Part shown: positions 26,506 to 35,549 of the stretch, piece by piece
Layout: each line of letters opens with the position of its first letter
Position numbering within the stretch: position 1 is the stretch's first letter
Source: Anabaena sp. PCC 7108
GTDB taxonomy: Bacteria > Cyanobacteriota > Cyanobacteriia > Cyanobacteriales > Nostocaceae
Direction: 5' to 3'
Assembly: GCF_000332135.1 (NCBI RefSeq)
Contig: NZ_KB235896.1
Coordinates: forward strand, 1,213,465 to 1,277,464
DNA length: 64,000 nucleotides
Position numbers and translations under genes: made by a program
Notes under the pieces: model-generated
What the model was told of the DNA's origin: nothing
The model's database searches: none
Seen by the model: only the letters and a program-made list of their open reading frames with translations

Positions 26506-26738
26506 GAAACTAATTGGAGGATACTTTTAACTTGAGTGAGTCGAGTAGCAAAGCTGAGAACTGCTAAAATGTCTTCGTATTCTAAATCATCATAATCTTC
26601 TAAAATATCATCAATATTCATGCCTGAACTCAAAAGTTCTAAGATCATTTCCACTGGATAGCGTAATCCACGAATACACGGTTTACCATGACAAATATCA
26701 TGGTTAATTGTTATTCTATTTAATATAAGATTATTCAT
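26502..26738 (-). CDS. DUF433 antitoxin
   Basis: The 78-residue protein matches DUF433: RITINHDICHGKPCIRGLRYPVEMILELLSSGMNIDDILEDYDDLEYEDILAVLSFA. The fold is a small helical DNA-binding unit, regularly encoded just before DUF5615 toxins. The pair forms the third complete toxin-antitoxin module in this island. Confidence 0.9.
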   Translation of the reverse strand: MNNLILNRITINHDICHGKPCIRGLRYPVEMILELLSSGMNIDDILEDYDDLEYEDILAVLSFATRLTQVKSILQLVS

Positions 26739-27153
26739 GATATTAGATGTTATGTTGGCACTAAATTAATTGTACTTGATTTTTCGAGTTCTATGAAAAT
26801 GGAAAAAATCGAACTGAAAGTCAGCGTTGTGCGATTCCTGCGGAGCTTCGCTATCGCACTTGGTCAACCGAACTTACGAGCGATCGCACTTGCTCAATCC
26901 AACCTACAAGCGATCGCACTACAAAATCACCGTTCACACTTAACCCCAATAGACGATCGCACTTTATCCATCTAACCTACAAGCGATCGCACCTTATCAA
27001 TCCAACCTACAAGCTAACCTACGAGCGATCGCACTTTATAAATCTAACCTACAAGCGATCGCACTGTAGCGGGGTTGACGAAGGATTAAAGCTAATGATT
27101 CAACAGTTCATCTAGGTAAGCAAGAATCCTAAAGTGAAAACTTTATTAGAAGG
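26739..27153. other. gene-free region with HIP1-containing repeats
   Basis: No convincing gene. A 60-codon plus-strand frame at 26793-26975 consists mainly of translated repeat and is not considered real. The middle is the array described at 26853-27067. Confidence 0.6.
26853..27067. repeat. irregular array of HIP1-centred repeats
   Basis: A unit of about 30-40 bases (GCGATCGCACTT, then ATCAATCCAACCTACAA and variants) is repeated about six times. Five perfect GCGATCGC octamers occur at 26880, 26910, 26983, 27024 and 27055, and a sixth is degenerate. Such a local density is far above the genome's usual spacing. Units vary in length and sequence, so this is not a CRISPR. Confidence 0.75.
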
Positions 27154-27480
27154 CTATAACGGGAAAATGCACATTGCAGACTGTTCAGCAATAAAACTAA
27201 GTTCCGACTCCTCATCTTCTCTAAGCAGAAGTAGATCTATAGGTAAGCGCAGGCACATTGCACTAAGCTTAGTACGAAGCTTTCCAGTGTCAACTCCACA
27301 CTGGTAAATAATGAGAAGATCAACATCACTGGGCAGAGCCTCTTGTCGTAATAGTGAACCGAAAAGATACCAGCGTAAATTTGGGAACTCTTTAGAAAGT
27401 TTATTTGCAAGGCATTTAAGATATTGAACTACCTCCTTCAATTCCACGGTTTGTTTAAAGCTCCTAATAACTCTGCCCAC
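27154..27480 (-). CDS. minimal nucleotidyltransferase, third gene of an HNH operon
   Basis: The 108-residue protein is a pol-beta-fold minimal nucleotidyltransferase. The G-S motif and first two metal-binding aspartates are in YLFGSLLRQEALPSDVDLLI (about 40-59), and a third acid lies in RLPIDLLLL. Relatives include MntA, which adenylylates HEPN toxins. Here the partner is not a HEPN protein. Its start overlaps the preceding gene by 43 bases, so translation is probably coupled. It may act as the antitoxin or the regulator of the operon. Confidence 0.75.
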   Translation of the reverse strand: MGRVIRSFKQTVELKEVVQYLKCLANKLSKEFPNLRWYLFGSLLRQEALPSDVDLLIIYQCGVDTGKLRTKLSAMCLRLPIDLLLLREDEESELSFIAEQSAMCIFPL

Positions 27481-28103
27481 TTATAAATCTGGACTCCGGC
27501 AGAATCAGCAGCCTCCTTTGCTAAAGTCGTTGGACGACAGTTTTGATTTGCAGCAAGAATTGCATCACAGTGACCATACTTATCGAGACCATTTCGTATG
27601 GTATCTGCTGATAAGTCATAATCATGAAGAGCTAATATTACAACCTGATGTAGCCCTATTCTTTCTAACTGATATCGTCGGTCATCAAGGCGCTTCACAG
27701 TAGAAATACGAGTGTGTTGCTGTAGTCCTCTTAAAATAAACTTTACATCTGGGTTAATGTATGATCTCGGATGCTCCGCTCTCATGGCACGATAAAGGTC
27801 ACCAAGATCACCTATTACTATCTTATTTTCTTCCGCCAGTTCAATCGCACTACCGTGATAATAAGCATTCTTTGAAATATTCGTAACAAAGCTGACCCCT
27901 GTCTCAAAGGTTAAAATATCTAAAAGGTCAGACTTCTTAACATCCATTAGGGCTATTGTAGCGACCTCATATTCATCCCCGATTGTTCTCTTGACTCTTA
28001 CGCGATTGGGGGAGACGCTGAAGGCTGCTGTGATGTTATCATGACTTTCTAATTTGTTGACTAGCCATGATCCAGTCCATGTATCTTCTCGGCTTTGAGG
28101 CAT
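27438..28103 (-). CDS. unknown protein, middle gene of HNH-NTase operon
   Basis: I do not recognise this 221-residue soluble protein. It has mixed alpha/beta composition. The C-terminal third (VVILALHDYDLSADTIRNGL, then DAILAANQNCRPTTLAKEAADSAGVQIYKWAELLGAL) resembles the end of a nuclease-like or Rossmann-like domain: an asparagine-rich turn, a helix, then a short strand and helix. No membrane segment. The ATG overlaps the stop of the HNH gene (TAATG), and the 3' end overlaps the nucleotidyltransferase. It is probably the specificity or effector part of the operon. Confidence 0.7.
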   Translation of the reverse strand: MPQSREDTWTGSWLVNKLESHDNITAAFSVSPNRVRVKRTIGDEYEVATIALMDVKKSDLLDILTFETGVSFVTNISKNAYYHGSAIELAEENKIVIGDLGDLYRAMRAEHPRSYINPDVKFILRGLQQHTRISTVKRLDDRRYQLERIGLHQVVILALHDYDLSADTIRNGLDKYGHCDAILAANQNCRPTTLAKEAADSAGVQIYKWAELLGALNKPWN

Positions 28104-28954
28104 TAGAAATCTCCCAATATCTGATTCATCTCTGCTGGAAATTGAGACCCATGTTCATCAGAGATACCTAAATGATAAGCTTCAAAATCATCTGCATGTT
28201 GACGGAAGACTTCAAGCGTTTCAAGCTCTTGTTCATTTAGATATTTTTGGTTAGCATCAAGCAGATGAAGAATATGGCGATTATTGGGTAATATTGTGCT
28301 TCGTATTTTTCTAAGCCATATTACTGGAAAGCCACTTTCAGGATTAAATCTTTCATCCGTTTCCGGACCATATCTCAAAAATATCATCCTATTCTCTTTC
28401 AACTTTGGCAGAATTGCCAAGCGTACCGAACTTCGAGAAGGGTATTCAGTAACTGCAAATCGTTCAGCAATTTTTTCACGATGAGAACACTTCCATTCTT
28501 GAAGAATAGAATCAGGGTATTCTTCTTCAGCCTTATCAATAATAGTGTGACAAGTAGGACACAAAAGAATCAGGTTTTCGTAAGCACCCCTTTCCTCTTC
28601 AGAAAGCTTTTTATTTGCACGCGGTCCTACATTACTAGCACTAAAAACATGAGCCATCTCAGCTATATGAATTTGTTTGTCTCCAATCTCCTTAAAGAGT
28701 GGTACGAGACATTGAGGGTTCTGGCAGTAGCCCCCGGAGTCAGAAAACAACCTAAGTTTCGTGTTTGTATCAGGAGATGCTTTGCCGCGTGAACAGGTCA
28801 TAGCTAAACCAACTGTACTTAAATAGTTAATTAATCCATCTAAAGTTTGGGACAATTGCCCTATGTTCAATTTTACCGGATGACTAGAGGTAGGCGAACG
28901 AACTGGAATCGCTCCACAATTATATATCTTACGCAATCTTGCGGACTGGTTCAA
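28103..28954 (-). CDS. HNH endonuclease-domain protein, first gene of operon
   Basis: The 283-residue protein has an HNH nuclease in the middle: zinc cysteines in CQNPQC (about 76-81), the HNH core [22 protein letters not shown], ending with [16 protein letters not shown]. The first 60 residues ([15 protein letters not shown]) and the last 110 residues ([20 protein letters not shown]) have no recognised domain. The latter may bind a ligand or the partner. The three tightly overlapping genes 28954-27154 form one transcript in an island rich in toxin-antitoxin genes, which suggests defence against foreign DNA. Confidence 0.8.
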   Translation of the reverse strand: MNQSARLRKIYNCGAIPVRSPTSSHPVKLNIGQLSQTLDGLINYLSTVGLAMTCSRGKASPDTNTKLRLFSDSGGYCQNPQCLVPLFKEIGDKQIHIAEMAHVFSASNVGPRANKKLSEEERGAYENLILLCPTCHTIIDKAEEEYPDSILQEWKCSHREKIAERFAVTEYPSRSSVRLAILPKLKENRMIFLRYGPETDERFNPESGFPVIWLRKIRSTILPNNRHILHLLDANQKYLNEQELETLEVFRQHADDFEAYHLGISDEHGSQFPAEMNQILGDF

Positions 28955-28974
28955 TGATCAGATGATTGCAATTT

Positions 28975-29087
28975 AATACCCAAAACTTGAGTATACGCGC
29001 CTCTGGCTTGAGTTACACCAATTGTGCGCTGTGCTGACTCTATCATCGGACGACGCAAACTCACAACTATAAACTGTGCCTGTTATC
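28975..29087 (-). pseudogene. decayed copy of the 3' end of smc (copy 2)
   Basis: On the minus strand it encodes the last 37 or so residues of SMC ([18 protein letters not shown], then [15 protein letters not shown]). It resembles 30062-30180 and the fragment at 21060. It stops near 29087, just before an insertion-element end at 29099. It immediately precedes the HNH operon's promoter region and the intact Uma2 gene. Confidence 0.88.
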
Positions 29088-29098
29088 TCATGATTTTA

Positions 29099-29112
29099 GT
29101 GCAAGATGTGAG
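29099..29112. mobile_element. insertion-element end fragment
   Basis: GTGCAAGATGTGAG is identical to the inverted ends of the remnant at 2369-2699. Only this end is left, 12 bases beyond the smc fragment, so an insertion and deletion probably trimmed the duplication here. Confidence 0.45.
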
Positions 29113-29309
29113 CTTTGGTCACGTCTATGTTAGGCTAGGTGCTTATAATAAGTTTAAATGCACAAATTGTAGACATTTTATTATTAGAGATAGAAACGGC
29201 ACACTACATCTAAGCATATTCACATATATTCAAGTTTCACGTATCTGAAGATAATTTTTAAATTACAATATCTTCAATCAGCGACGCTAAGGCAAGGAGC
29301 TAATCAATC

Positions 29310-30047
29310 ATGTATCAAATAGATCCACCATTATCTCCTCAAGAAGTATTGCCAACTATGTATGATTTACCTAGTGAAAATCAGGAGGAACCAGGATTGC
29401 CAGATGAATTTCACCTATTACAACCAGAATTACTACGCAGTACATTTCGTCCGCCCAACTATACTGAAGATAATGTATTCACAGGTAGTGATTTAAACTT
29501 ATATTATGATTCCCGTCATACCCAATGGTATAAACGCCCAGATTGGTTTGCAGTATTGGGGGTGTCTCGATTTTATCAAGAAACAGAACTCCGATTAAGT
29601 TACGTTACTTGGCAGGAGGGAGTAAATCCTTTTGTCGCTATAGAATTGGTATCACCAGGTACAGAAGCGGAAGATTTAGGGAGGAGTTTAAGGGAAGTTA
29701 ATCAACCTCCTAATAAATGGTCTGTTTATGAACAAATCCTGAGAATCCCTTATTATTTTGTTTATAACCGTTATAGAGATGAGTTTAATTGTTTTGGGTT
29801 GGTAATGAGTCGTTATCAACCTTTGCCCATCAATGGACTAGGAGTATGGTTAGAAGAAGCAGAATTGGGTTTAGGATTATGGCATGGAGAATATCAAGGA
29901 TTAACCAGATTGTGGCTACGTTGGTATGATCGAGATAATAACTGGTTGCCTACACCAGTAGAAAAAGAAAAACAACGTGCAGATTTAGCCGAAGCAAAAT
30001 TAGCTAAATTAAGACAGTTACTAGCAGAACAAGGGGTTAATTTATAG
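29310..30047 (+). CDS. Uma2-family (DUF820) PD-(D/E)XK nuclease-like protein
   Basis: The 245-residue protein belongs to Uma2, a family strongly expanded in cyanobacteria. Core: DLNLYYDSRHTQWYKRPDWFAVLGV with the conserved PDW aspartate, then NPFVAIELVSPGTEAEDLG containing the ExVSPGT motif, and KWSVYEQILRIPYYFVYNRY. A coiled-coil tail (KEKQRADLAEAKLAKLRQLLAEQG) is typical. The fold is nuclease-like, but activity is unproven for most members. It is convergent with smc, 14 bases away. A decayed copy of its 3' end is at 21497-21607. Confidence 0.9.
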   Translation: MYQIDPPLSPQEVLPTMYDLPSENQEEPGLPDEFHLLQPELLRSTFRPPNYTEDNVFTGSDLNLYYDSRHTQWYKRPDWFAVLGVSRFYQETELRLSYVTWQEGVNPFVAIELVSPGTEAEDLGRSLREVNQPPNKWSVYEQILRIPYYFVYNRYRDEFNCFGLVMSRYQPLPINGLGVWLEEAELGLGLWHGEYQGLTRLWLRWYDRDNNWLPTPVEKEKQRADLAEAKLAKLRQLLAEQGVNL

Positions 30048-30061
30048 CATTTTTAGCCATA

Positions 30062-33000
30062 TCATCTGTCACTTAACTTAATCCCCAAAACTTGAGTATA
30101 TGCGCCTCTAGCTTGAGTTACACCAATTGTGCGTTGCGCTGATTCTATCATCGGACGGCGCAAACTCACAACAATGAATTGGGCTTGTTCTGCTTGTTGT
30201 TTAATCATTCTCGCTAATCGTTCCACATTTGCCCCATCTAGAAACATATCAACTTCATCAAAGGCGTAAAATGGAGATGGACGATAACGTTGCAGGGAGA
30301 ATATAAAACTTAATGCAGTTAAGGATTTTTCTCCCCCAGACATGGAAGCTAAACGTTGTACAGGTTTACCTTTGGGGTGTGCGACTAAGTTCAAACCACT
30401 GTTAAAGGGATCTTCAGGATTATCAAGTTGTAAATAACCATCACCGTCGGAAAGTGTGGCGAAAATAGATTGAAAGTTTTCGTTTACTGCGTCGAAAGCT
30501 TCTTTAAAAGCAATTTGTCGCAAGGTAGTAAAGTTTTCAATTCTTAAAAGCAATTCTGTCCGTTCTGCTTCTAATGTCGTTAATTTATCGGTAAGTTCTT
30601 GGAGACGACTTTGTACTTTATCATGGTCTTCTAACGCTAACATATTCACAGGTTCCATTGCCTGTAAGCGTTTGGACAAACTTCTCAATTCTTTCTGCAA
30701 TTCATCCAAATCGACTTGATTGGGAACTTCTGGGAGGGGATTTGGTAGTTCTGCACCTAATTCTCGCAATTGGGTTTGCAAAGCTGCTAATTCTTCCCGT
30801 CGCTTTTGCTGGATTTCTTGCAGTTTTTCAATTTCCCATTGTAATTGTTGTTGACGCAATAAGAGCGATCGCACTTCGGTTTCTGTCCCATCCCGTTTTC
30901 GCTTCTCTTCTCCTAAATTCTCCTCCATTTTCCGCAAAGAAGCCTGAGTTTCAGTAATTTGGATATTCAGTTCTACTAGTTGATTGTTGACTGTTTCCTG
31001 TTCCCTGTTCCCTGTTCCCTGTTCCTGTTGATATTGTAAAACCCGCGTTTGCGCTTCTTGGATTTTTTCTTGTAAACGCTGTTGTTGATTTTCCAGATTT
31101 TTCAATCTTTGTTCTGCTTCTCTTAAATCACTTTCTTTTTGTCGTAATTGTTGCTCTTGAGTTTTAATGATTGCTTGGATTTGTTGCCATTCACTAGGCG
31201 TTTGCGAAGCTTCCAACTCTGATAAAGTATGTCTTAATTGTTGCAGTTGAGCTTCTTGTCCTGGTAATTCCCGATCTAGAACTTCCAAACGAGATTGTGC
31301 CGTGGTGAATTTTTCGGTATTTTGGGAAAGTTGAGCGCTTGTAGTTGCCAATTGCGCTGTTAAACTCTTAATATCTTTTTGCAACTGTTCCAACTGTAAC
31401 TGCTGTTCCCGTCTTGCTTGACGTGCTTCCGTCAGTTCTTGAGTTAGAGTTTTGGTGCGAATTGCTAAAGTAGAAATTGCTTCTCCACAACGTTCTAAAA
31501 CACGTTCAATATCTACCAAGCGAGTTCTTAAATTCGTAACTTCGTCAGATTCTGCGGCTTCCCCAGTTCCAAAGCGTAACGCTGAACGCTGAGTATTACT
31601 CCCACCAGTCATCGCACCGCTAGTTTCTAATAATTCACCTTGTAAAGTGACAATGCGATAAAGTCCGATATTTTTTCGCGCTTGTGCAAGACTAGCAAAA
31701 ACTACAGTATTCCCAAAAACATAGTTAAACACATCTCGATAACGGCGATCGCACTCCACCAAATTAGCAGCATAATTCACAAAACCATCTGCAAAACGCA
31801 AAGTTGCATCTTGGACAGATTTAGGTGCTTGAATTTTATTCAAAGGTAAAAAAGTTGCTCTGCCGGCGCGTTTTTGTTTCAGCAGTTCAATTCCCGCCGA
31901 GGCAATACTATCATCTTCTACCACAATATGTCCCAAACGTCCACCAGCAGAGATTTCCAGCGCCAACTGATAACGAGGATCTACCTTTCCCAACTGCACA
32001 ACCAAACCACATAATCCTGGCATTTCCGACTGTAAAATTACTTTACTGGCTTGTGTTCCTTGAACTTCTTGTTGCGCTTGAGTTTGTGCCTCTAATTTAT
32101 CTAACTGACGTTGCTTTTCCCGTTGTTCTTGCAAAAGACGCTTTTGGGTTTCTTGTTGAATTTGTAACTCTTGTTCAGTCGCAGCCAGATTTTCAGCTAA
32201 ATTTTGGATAGGCTGACTAGAAGCATTGAATTCCGTTTCCACCCGTAAACCTTCAGCTTGCTTTGCTGTTAATTCAGGTTCTAAAGTGGCAATTAGCTGA
32301 GATTGTTCAGAAAGCAGTTGCTGTAATTGAGTATTTCGTTCTTGTAATTGCGCTTGTTCAGTGCGTTGAGGTTCTAGAGTTTGCAGCAAAACTTCTATTT
32401 GGCGATTTAAAGCCGTTTGTTGTTGTACCCAAGCCTCCGAAGCAGTTGCAATTTCCGCCGCAGCAGCACGAGAAGATTCTAAAGCTTGTTGTGCGTCATT
32501 TCGTTCTGTTTGTAAAGACGTTACTTGCAACGTTTCTACATTTTGTTGTTGTGCAGCTTGTTCTAAAGAAAGCTGATATTGTTGAATATCCTGATGAGAT
32601 TGATGTAAACGCCTTTTACATTCTTCCAAAGCAGTTTCCAAATCTTTTTGCTGACGTTGGAGTTGCTTGCGTTCAGCTTCTTGAGTAGCCAGAGAAGCTT
32701 GTACCGCCAAAAGTTCCTCCTCACCCAAAGCTTTGACGTGGAGATTAAGTTCCTCAAGTTCAGCAGTTTTTTGAATAATTTCTGCGTTAACCGTTGTCAG
32801 TTGGGTAGTGAAATCGGTAAAATTGCGATCGCCCGTTTGAATTTGCGCCGTTAACTTTTCCTGCTGTGCTTGGAGAGAACGCCAAGATAGAACCGCTTCC
32901 CAAGACTGCTTATGTAGAAACTCCGTTTTTAGCTTTTGATATCTTTCAGCCTTAGCTTTATCTTGAGAAAGGCGATCGCGCTGTACAGTTAATTCAGTCT

Positions 33001-33778
33001 CAATAATCCGACAACTGTCTTCCTTTTCCTTCACCTCATCCAAAGTAGCCTTAGCTTGACGAATCTTCCTATCAAAAGTCGCCACCCCAGCCAACTCATC
33101 AATAATTTCCCGACGTTCCCGCGCATTCATCGAAATAATGCTAGTCACATCACCTTGCAACACCACATTATACCCCTCAGGATAAACCCGCAGGTCACTT
33201 AGTTGCTCATGTAACTCAGTCAGAGTACAAGCAACACCATTAATATAATAATTCGACGTATAAGTTCCTTGATGAGTAACCCGTAACCGCCGAGTCACAC
33301 TCCATTCATTCGATTTTGGATTTTGGATTTTGGATTTTGGATTTTCTTCCGCAACCTCCCCAACTTCTTCCTCTCCCCTGCGCCCTGCGCCCTGCCCCTC
33401 CGCCTCTTCTACATCTCCCCTGCGCCCTGCACCCTGCCCCTTTGCCTCTTCACTTTGCGCCTCTGCGCCTGACGCACTTTCGTGCTTCGCTGCGCTGGTG
33501 CGTGAGACATCAGAAATATCAAAAGTCACAGTCACACTAGCTTCCAGCGCCGAACGTCCCTTATGTTTTTGAGCATTATTTACCAAATCAGGTAAACGTT
33601 CAGCCCGCATACCCTTAGAACTAGCCAGTCCCAAACAAAACAGCAAAGCATCGAGAATATTAGATTTACCAGAACCATTAGGTCCAGATATGACAGTACA
33701 CCCCGGCAGCAAAGGGACAGAAGTAGTCCCACCGAAGGATTTGAAGTTTGTGAGTTCAACGCGCTTGACGTACACCAT
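30062..33778 (-). CDS. smc: chromosome segregation protein SMC
   Basis: The 1238-residue ATPase condenses and organises chromosomes with ScpA/ScpB. Walker A ISGPNGSGKSNILDAL is at about 31-46. Two coiled coils flank a hinge at about 520-680. The signature LASMSGGEKSLTALSFIFSL and Walker B FYAFDEVDMFLDG are near the end. Residues about 100-165 hold a low-complexity insertion (GQGAGRRGE twice, NPKSKIQNPKS) made of in-frame short tandem repeats (33309-33510); a second short insertion near residue 920 (GTGNREQE) comes from the GTTCCCT repeat at 30998-31028. Two decayed copies of the 3' end lie at 21060 and 28975. Confidence 0.95.
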   Translation of the reverse strand: MVYVKRVELTNFKSFGGTTSVPLLPGCTVISGPNGSGKSNILDALLFCLGLASSKGMRAERLPDLVNNAQKHKGRSALEASVTVTFDISDVSRTSAAKHESASGAEAQSEEAKGQGAGRRGDVEEAEGQGAGRRGEEEVGEVAEENPKSKIQNPKSNEWSVTRRLRVTHQGTYTSNYYINGVACTLTELHEQLSDLRVYPEGYNVVLQGDVTSIISMNARERREIIDELAGVATFDRKIRQAKATLDEVKEKEDSCRIIETELTVQRDRLSQDKAKAERYQKLKTEFLHKQSWEAVLSWRSLQAQQEKLTAQIQTGDRNFTDFTTQLTTVNAEIIQKTAELEELNLHVKALGEEELLAVQASLATQEAERKQLQRQQKDLETALEECKRRLHQSHQDIQQYQLSLEQAAQQQNVETLQVTSLQTERNDAQQALESSRAAAAEIATASEAWVQQQTALNRQIEVLLQTLEPQRTEQAQLQERNTQLQQLLSEQSQLIATLEPELTAKQAEGLRVETEFNASSQPIQNLAENLAATEQELQIQQETQKRLLQEQREKQRQLDKLEAQTQAQQEVQGTQASKVILQSEMPGLCGLVVQLGKVDPRYQLALEISAGGRLGHIVVEDDSIASAGIELLKQKRAGRATFLPLNKIQAPKSVQDATLRFADGFVNYAANLVECDRRYRDVFNYVFGNTVVFASLAQARKNIGLYRIVTLQGELLETSGAMTGGSNTQRSALRFGTGEAAESDEVTNLRTRLVDIERVLERCGEAISTLAIRTKTLTQELTEARQARREQQLQLEQLQKDIKSLTAQLATTSAQLSQNTEKFTTAQSRLEVLDRELPGQEAQLQQLRHTLSELEASQTPSEWQQIQAIIKTQEQQLRQKESDLREAEQRLKNLENQQQRLQEKIQEAQTRVLQYQQEQGTGNREQETVNNQLVELNIQITETQASLRKMEENLGEEKRKRDGTETEVRSLLLRQQQLQWEIEKLQEIQQKRREELAALQTQLRELGAELPNPLPEVPNQVDLDELQKELRSLSKRLQAMEPVNMLALEDHDKVQSRLQELTDKLTTLEAERTELLLRIENFTTLRQIAFKEAFDAVNENFQSIFATLSDGDGYLQLDNPEDPFNSGLNLVAHPKGKPVQRLASMSGGEKSLTALSFIFSLQRYRPSPFYAFDEVDMFLDGANVERLARMIKQQAEQAQFIVVSLRRPMIESAQRTIGVTQARGAYTQVLGIKLSDR

Positions 33779-34199
33779 AGGCGCTGGTTAACCGAAGCTC
33801 AAAGAACAAGTGTATCAATTATTTTAATATTCGCAACCAATAACAAAGAATTTTATTTATGGAGTCAGGGAACAGAAAGACAATGCGTATAATTAATTTT
33901 TATCACGCAGAGGAGCCAGTGCGTTGCGCGGGTTTCCCGCGTTGTAGCAACTGGCGTAGCGCAGAGAACGCGGGGAGGAAGATTAAAATAATTCGTAATT
34001 CGTAATTCGTAATTCGTAATTCGTAATGCTCCCTTCGGGAGAGCTACGCTAACGTAATTTGTAATTCGTAATTAGTTAAATATGCCGGATATAATTGATG
34101 TTAAAAGATATCCAAAGCAAATTTTTTAATTATCTAAAATCTGATACATTTAAATAAATAATTCACGCTCTCATATTAATCATTAGGTATAACAATAAT
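33779..34199. other. 421-bp intergenic region with ATTCGTA repeats
   Basis: No gene was found. At about 33989-34026 five copies of the heptamer GTAATTC lie in tandem, followed by a GCTCCCTTCGGGAG hairpin. The region separates the divergent smc and ABC ATPase genes. Confidence 0.65.
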
Positions 34200-34940
34200 A
34201 TGTTAGAAACAGTACCGATAATTATTGCCGAAGATGTCCATAAATGGTATGGTAAATTTCATGTTCTTCAGGGTGCAAGTTTAACTGTCAATCGTGGTGA
34301 AGTTGTGGTTTTAATGGGTCCGTCAGGTTCCGGTAAATCTACTTTTATTCGCACTTTTAACGCTTTAGAAGCATATCAAAAAGGTTCAATTACTATTGAT
34401 GGAATTACCATCAGCAACGATTTAAAAAATATTGACACCATTCGCCAAGAAGTAGGCATGGTATTTCAACAATTCAATTTATTTCCCCATTTAACAGTTC
34501 TGCAAAATATTACTTTAGCACCGATTTGGGTACGTCGTTTGTCGAAGCCAAAAGCTGAAGAATTGGCAATGCAACTGTTAGAAAGAGTTGGCATTTTAGA
34601 ACAAGCACAAAAATATCCAGGACAGTTATCTGGTGGACAACAACAACGAGTAGCCATAGCCCGTGCTTTAGCCATGCAACCAAAAATTATGCTATTTGAT
34701 GAACCTACTTCAGCTTTAGATCCAGAAATGGTTAGAGAAGTATTAGATGTGATGCAAAATCTTGCCCATGAAGGGATGACAATGGTAGTCGTTACCCATG
34801 AAGTTAGATTTGCTCGTGAAGTCGCAGATCGAGTTATTCTCATGGATAGCGGTTCTCTCGTTGAATCAGCTACTCCAGAAACCTTTTTTACCAATCCTCA
34901 AGAAGAAAGAACGCGCAAGTTTTTATCACAGATTCTCTAA
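34200..34940 (+). CDS. amino-acid-type ABC transporter ATP-binding protein
   Basis: The 246-residue ATPase has Walker [11 protein letters not shown] (about 39-48), Q-loop [14 protein letters not shown], signature [15 protein letters not shown], Walker [13 protein letters not shown] and the switch histidine in VVVTHE. The closest type is GlnQ/HisP-like polar amino acid importers; in heterocystous cyanobacteria an orphan ATPase (BgtA) serves more than one permease. No permease or binding protein gene is adjacent, so it probably works with subunits encoded elsewhere. Confidence 0.9.
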   Translation: MLETVPIIIAEDVHKWYGKFHVLQGASLTVNRGEVVVLMGPSGSGKSTFIRTFNALEAYQKGSITIDGITISNDLKNIDTIRQEVGMVFQQFNLFPHLTVLQNITLAPIWVRRLSKPKAEELAMQLLERVGILEQAQKYPGQLSGGQQQRVAIARALAMQPKIMLFDEPTSALDPEMVREVLDVMQNLAHEGMTMVVVTHEVRFAREVADRVILMDSGSLVESATPETFFTNPQEERTRKFLSQIL

Positions 34941-35110
34941 CAAATATGCGGCGGAGAATTTACAGCAGATGGGAGCATCCCAATTTTGTAAAAATGCAGA
35001 ATAAGTATCTGAAAACTCTCTTCTTTATTCTTACCTTCGCGTCCTACCCTTCGGGAAGCCACCCTTCGGGTGTCTATGCGTCTTTGCGGTTCGTTCATTT
35101 CATATCTTAT

Positions 35111-35509
35111 TTAATTCTGATGAAGAAAAAAGTAAGTAGTCATGCTAAAGGCAACTACCATCACAAATTTACGCACTAAGACAGGATCTAGTCTCCGGGC
35201 ATAATGAGCGCATAAGTAACCACCCAGGGAACCGCCAACCGCCATTAAAATAGCTTGATGCCAAACAATCAAACCCTCAACCATAAAGGGAATAATGGCG
35301 ATACCATTGATGCAACTGCCGAGAAACGATTTAAAGGCATTCATGGCGTGAATATTTTTGATACCTAAAAAGGTGAGGGTAGCCAACATTAAGATTCCTA
35401 AACCGGCACCAAAGAAACCACCATAAATTGCGATCGCTAGTTGAGCAAGTGCGAGAATCAATAAAGGTGGAGGCTCTGATACAGAATCTTTGTTCTGAAG
35501 TTGAAGCCA
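35111..35509 (-). pseudogene. C-terminal half of a TauE/SafE-family membrane exporter
   Basis: The frame contains the conserved second half of TauE (PPPLLILALAQLAIAIYGGF, then GAGLGILMLATL and NAFKSFLGSCINGIAIIPF). Family members have about 250 residues with two such halves; here an in-frame stop at 35510-35512 lies upstream and the N-terminal half is missing. A TTG at 35461 could start a 116-residue product, but a half transporter is unlikely to work. Confidence 0.75.
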
Positions 35510-35549
35510 TTACTTCAGAGGTTTGCTAGAGTAAAATAGGCAGTTGAAC

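Noticed and set aside
26793-26975. 60-codon frame upstream of the HIP1 array
   Set aside because: It is mostly translated repeat (LRAIALAQSNLQAIAL) and has no family similarity.
26853-27067. HIP1-containing array as a possible CRISPR
   Set aside because: Units vary in length and sequence, the spacing is too short, conserved parts are not constant repeats between unique spacers, and no cas genes are present.
29024-29248. 74-codon plus-strand frame
   Set aside because: It begins as the antisense of the second smc fragment and continues into noncoding sequence.
33316-33572. Plus-strand proline-rich frames opposite the smc insertion
   Set aside because: They are the antisense of tandem repeats inserted in smc.
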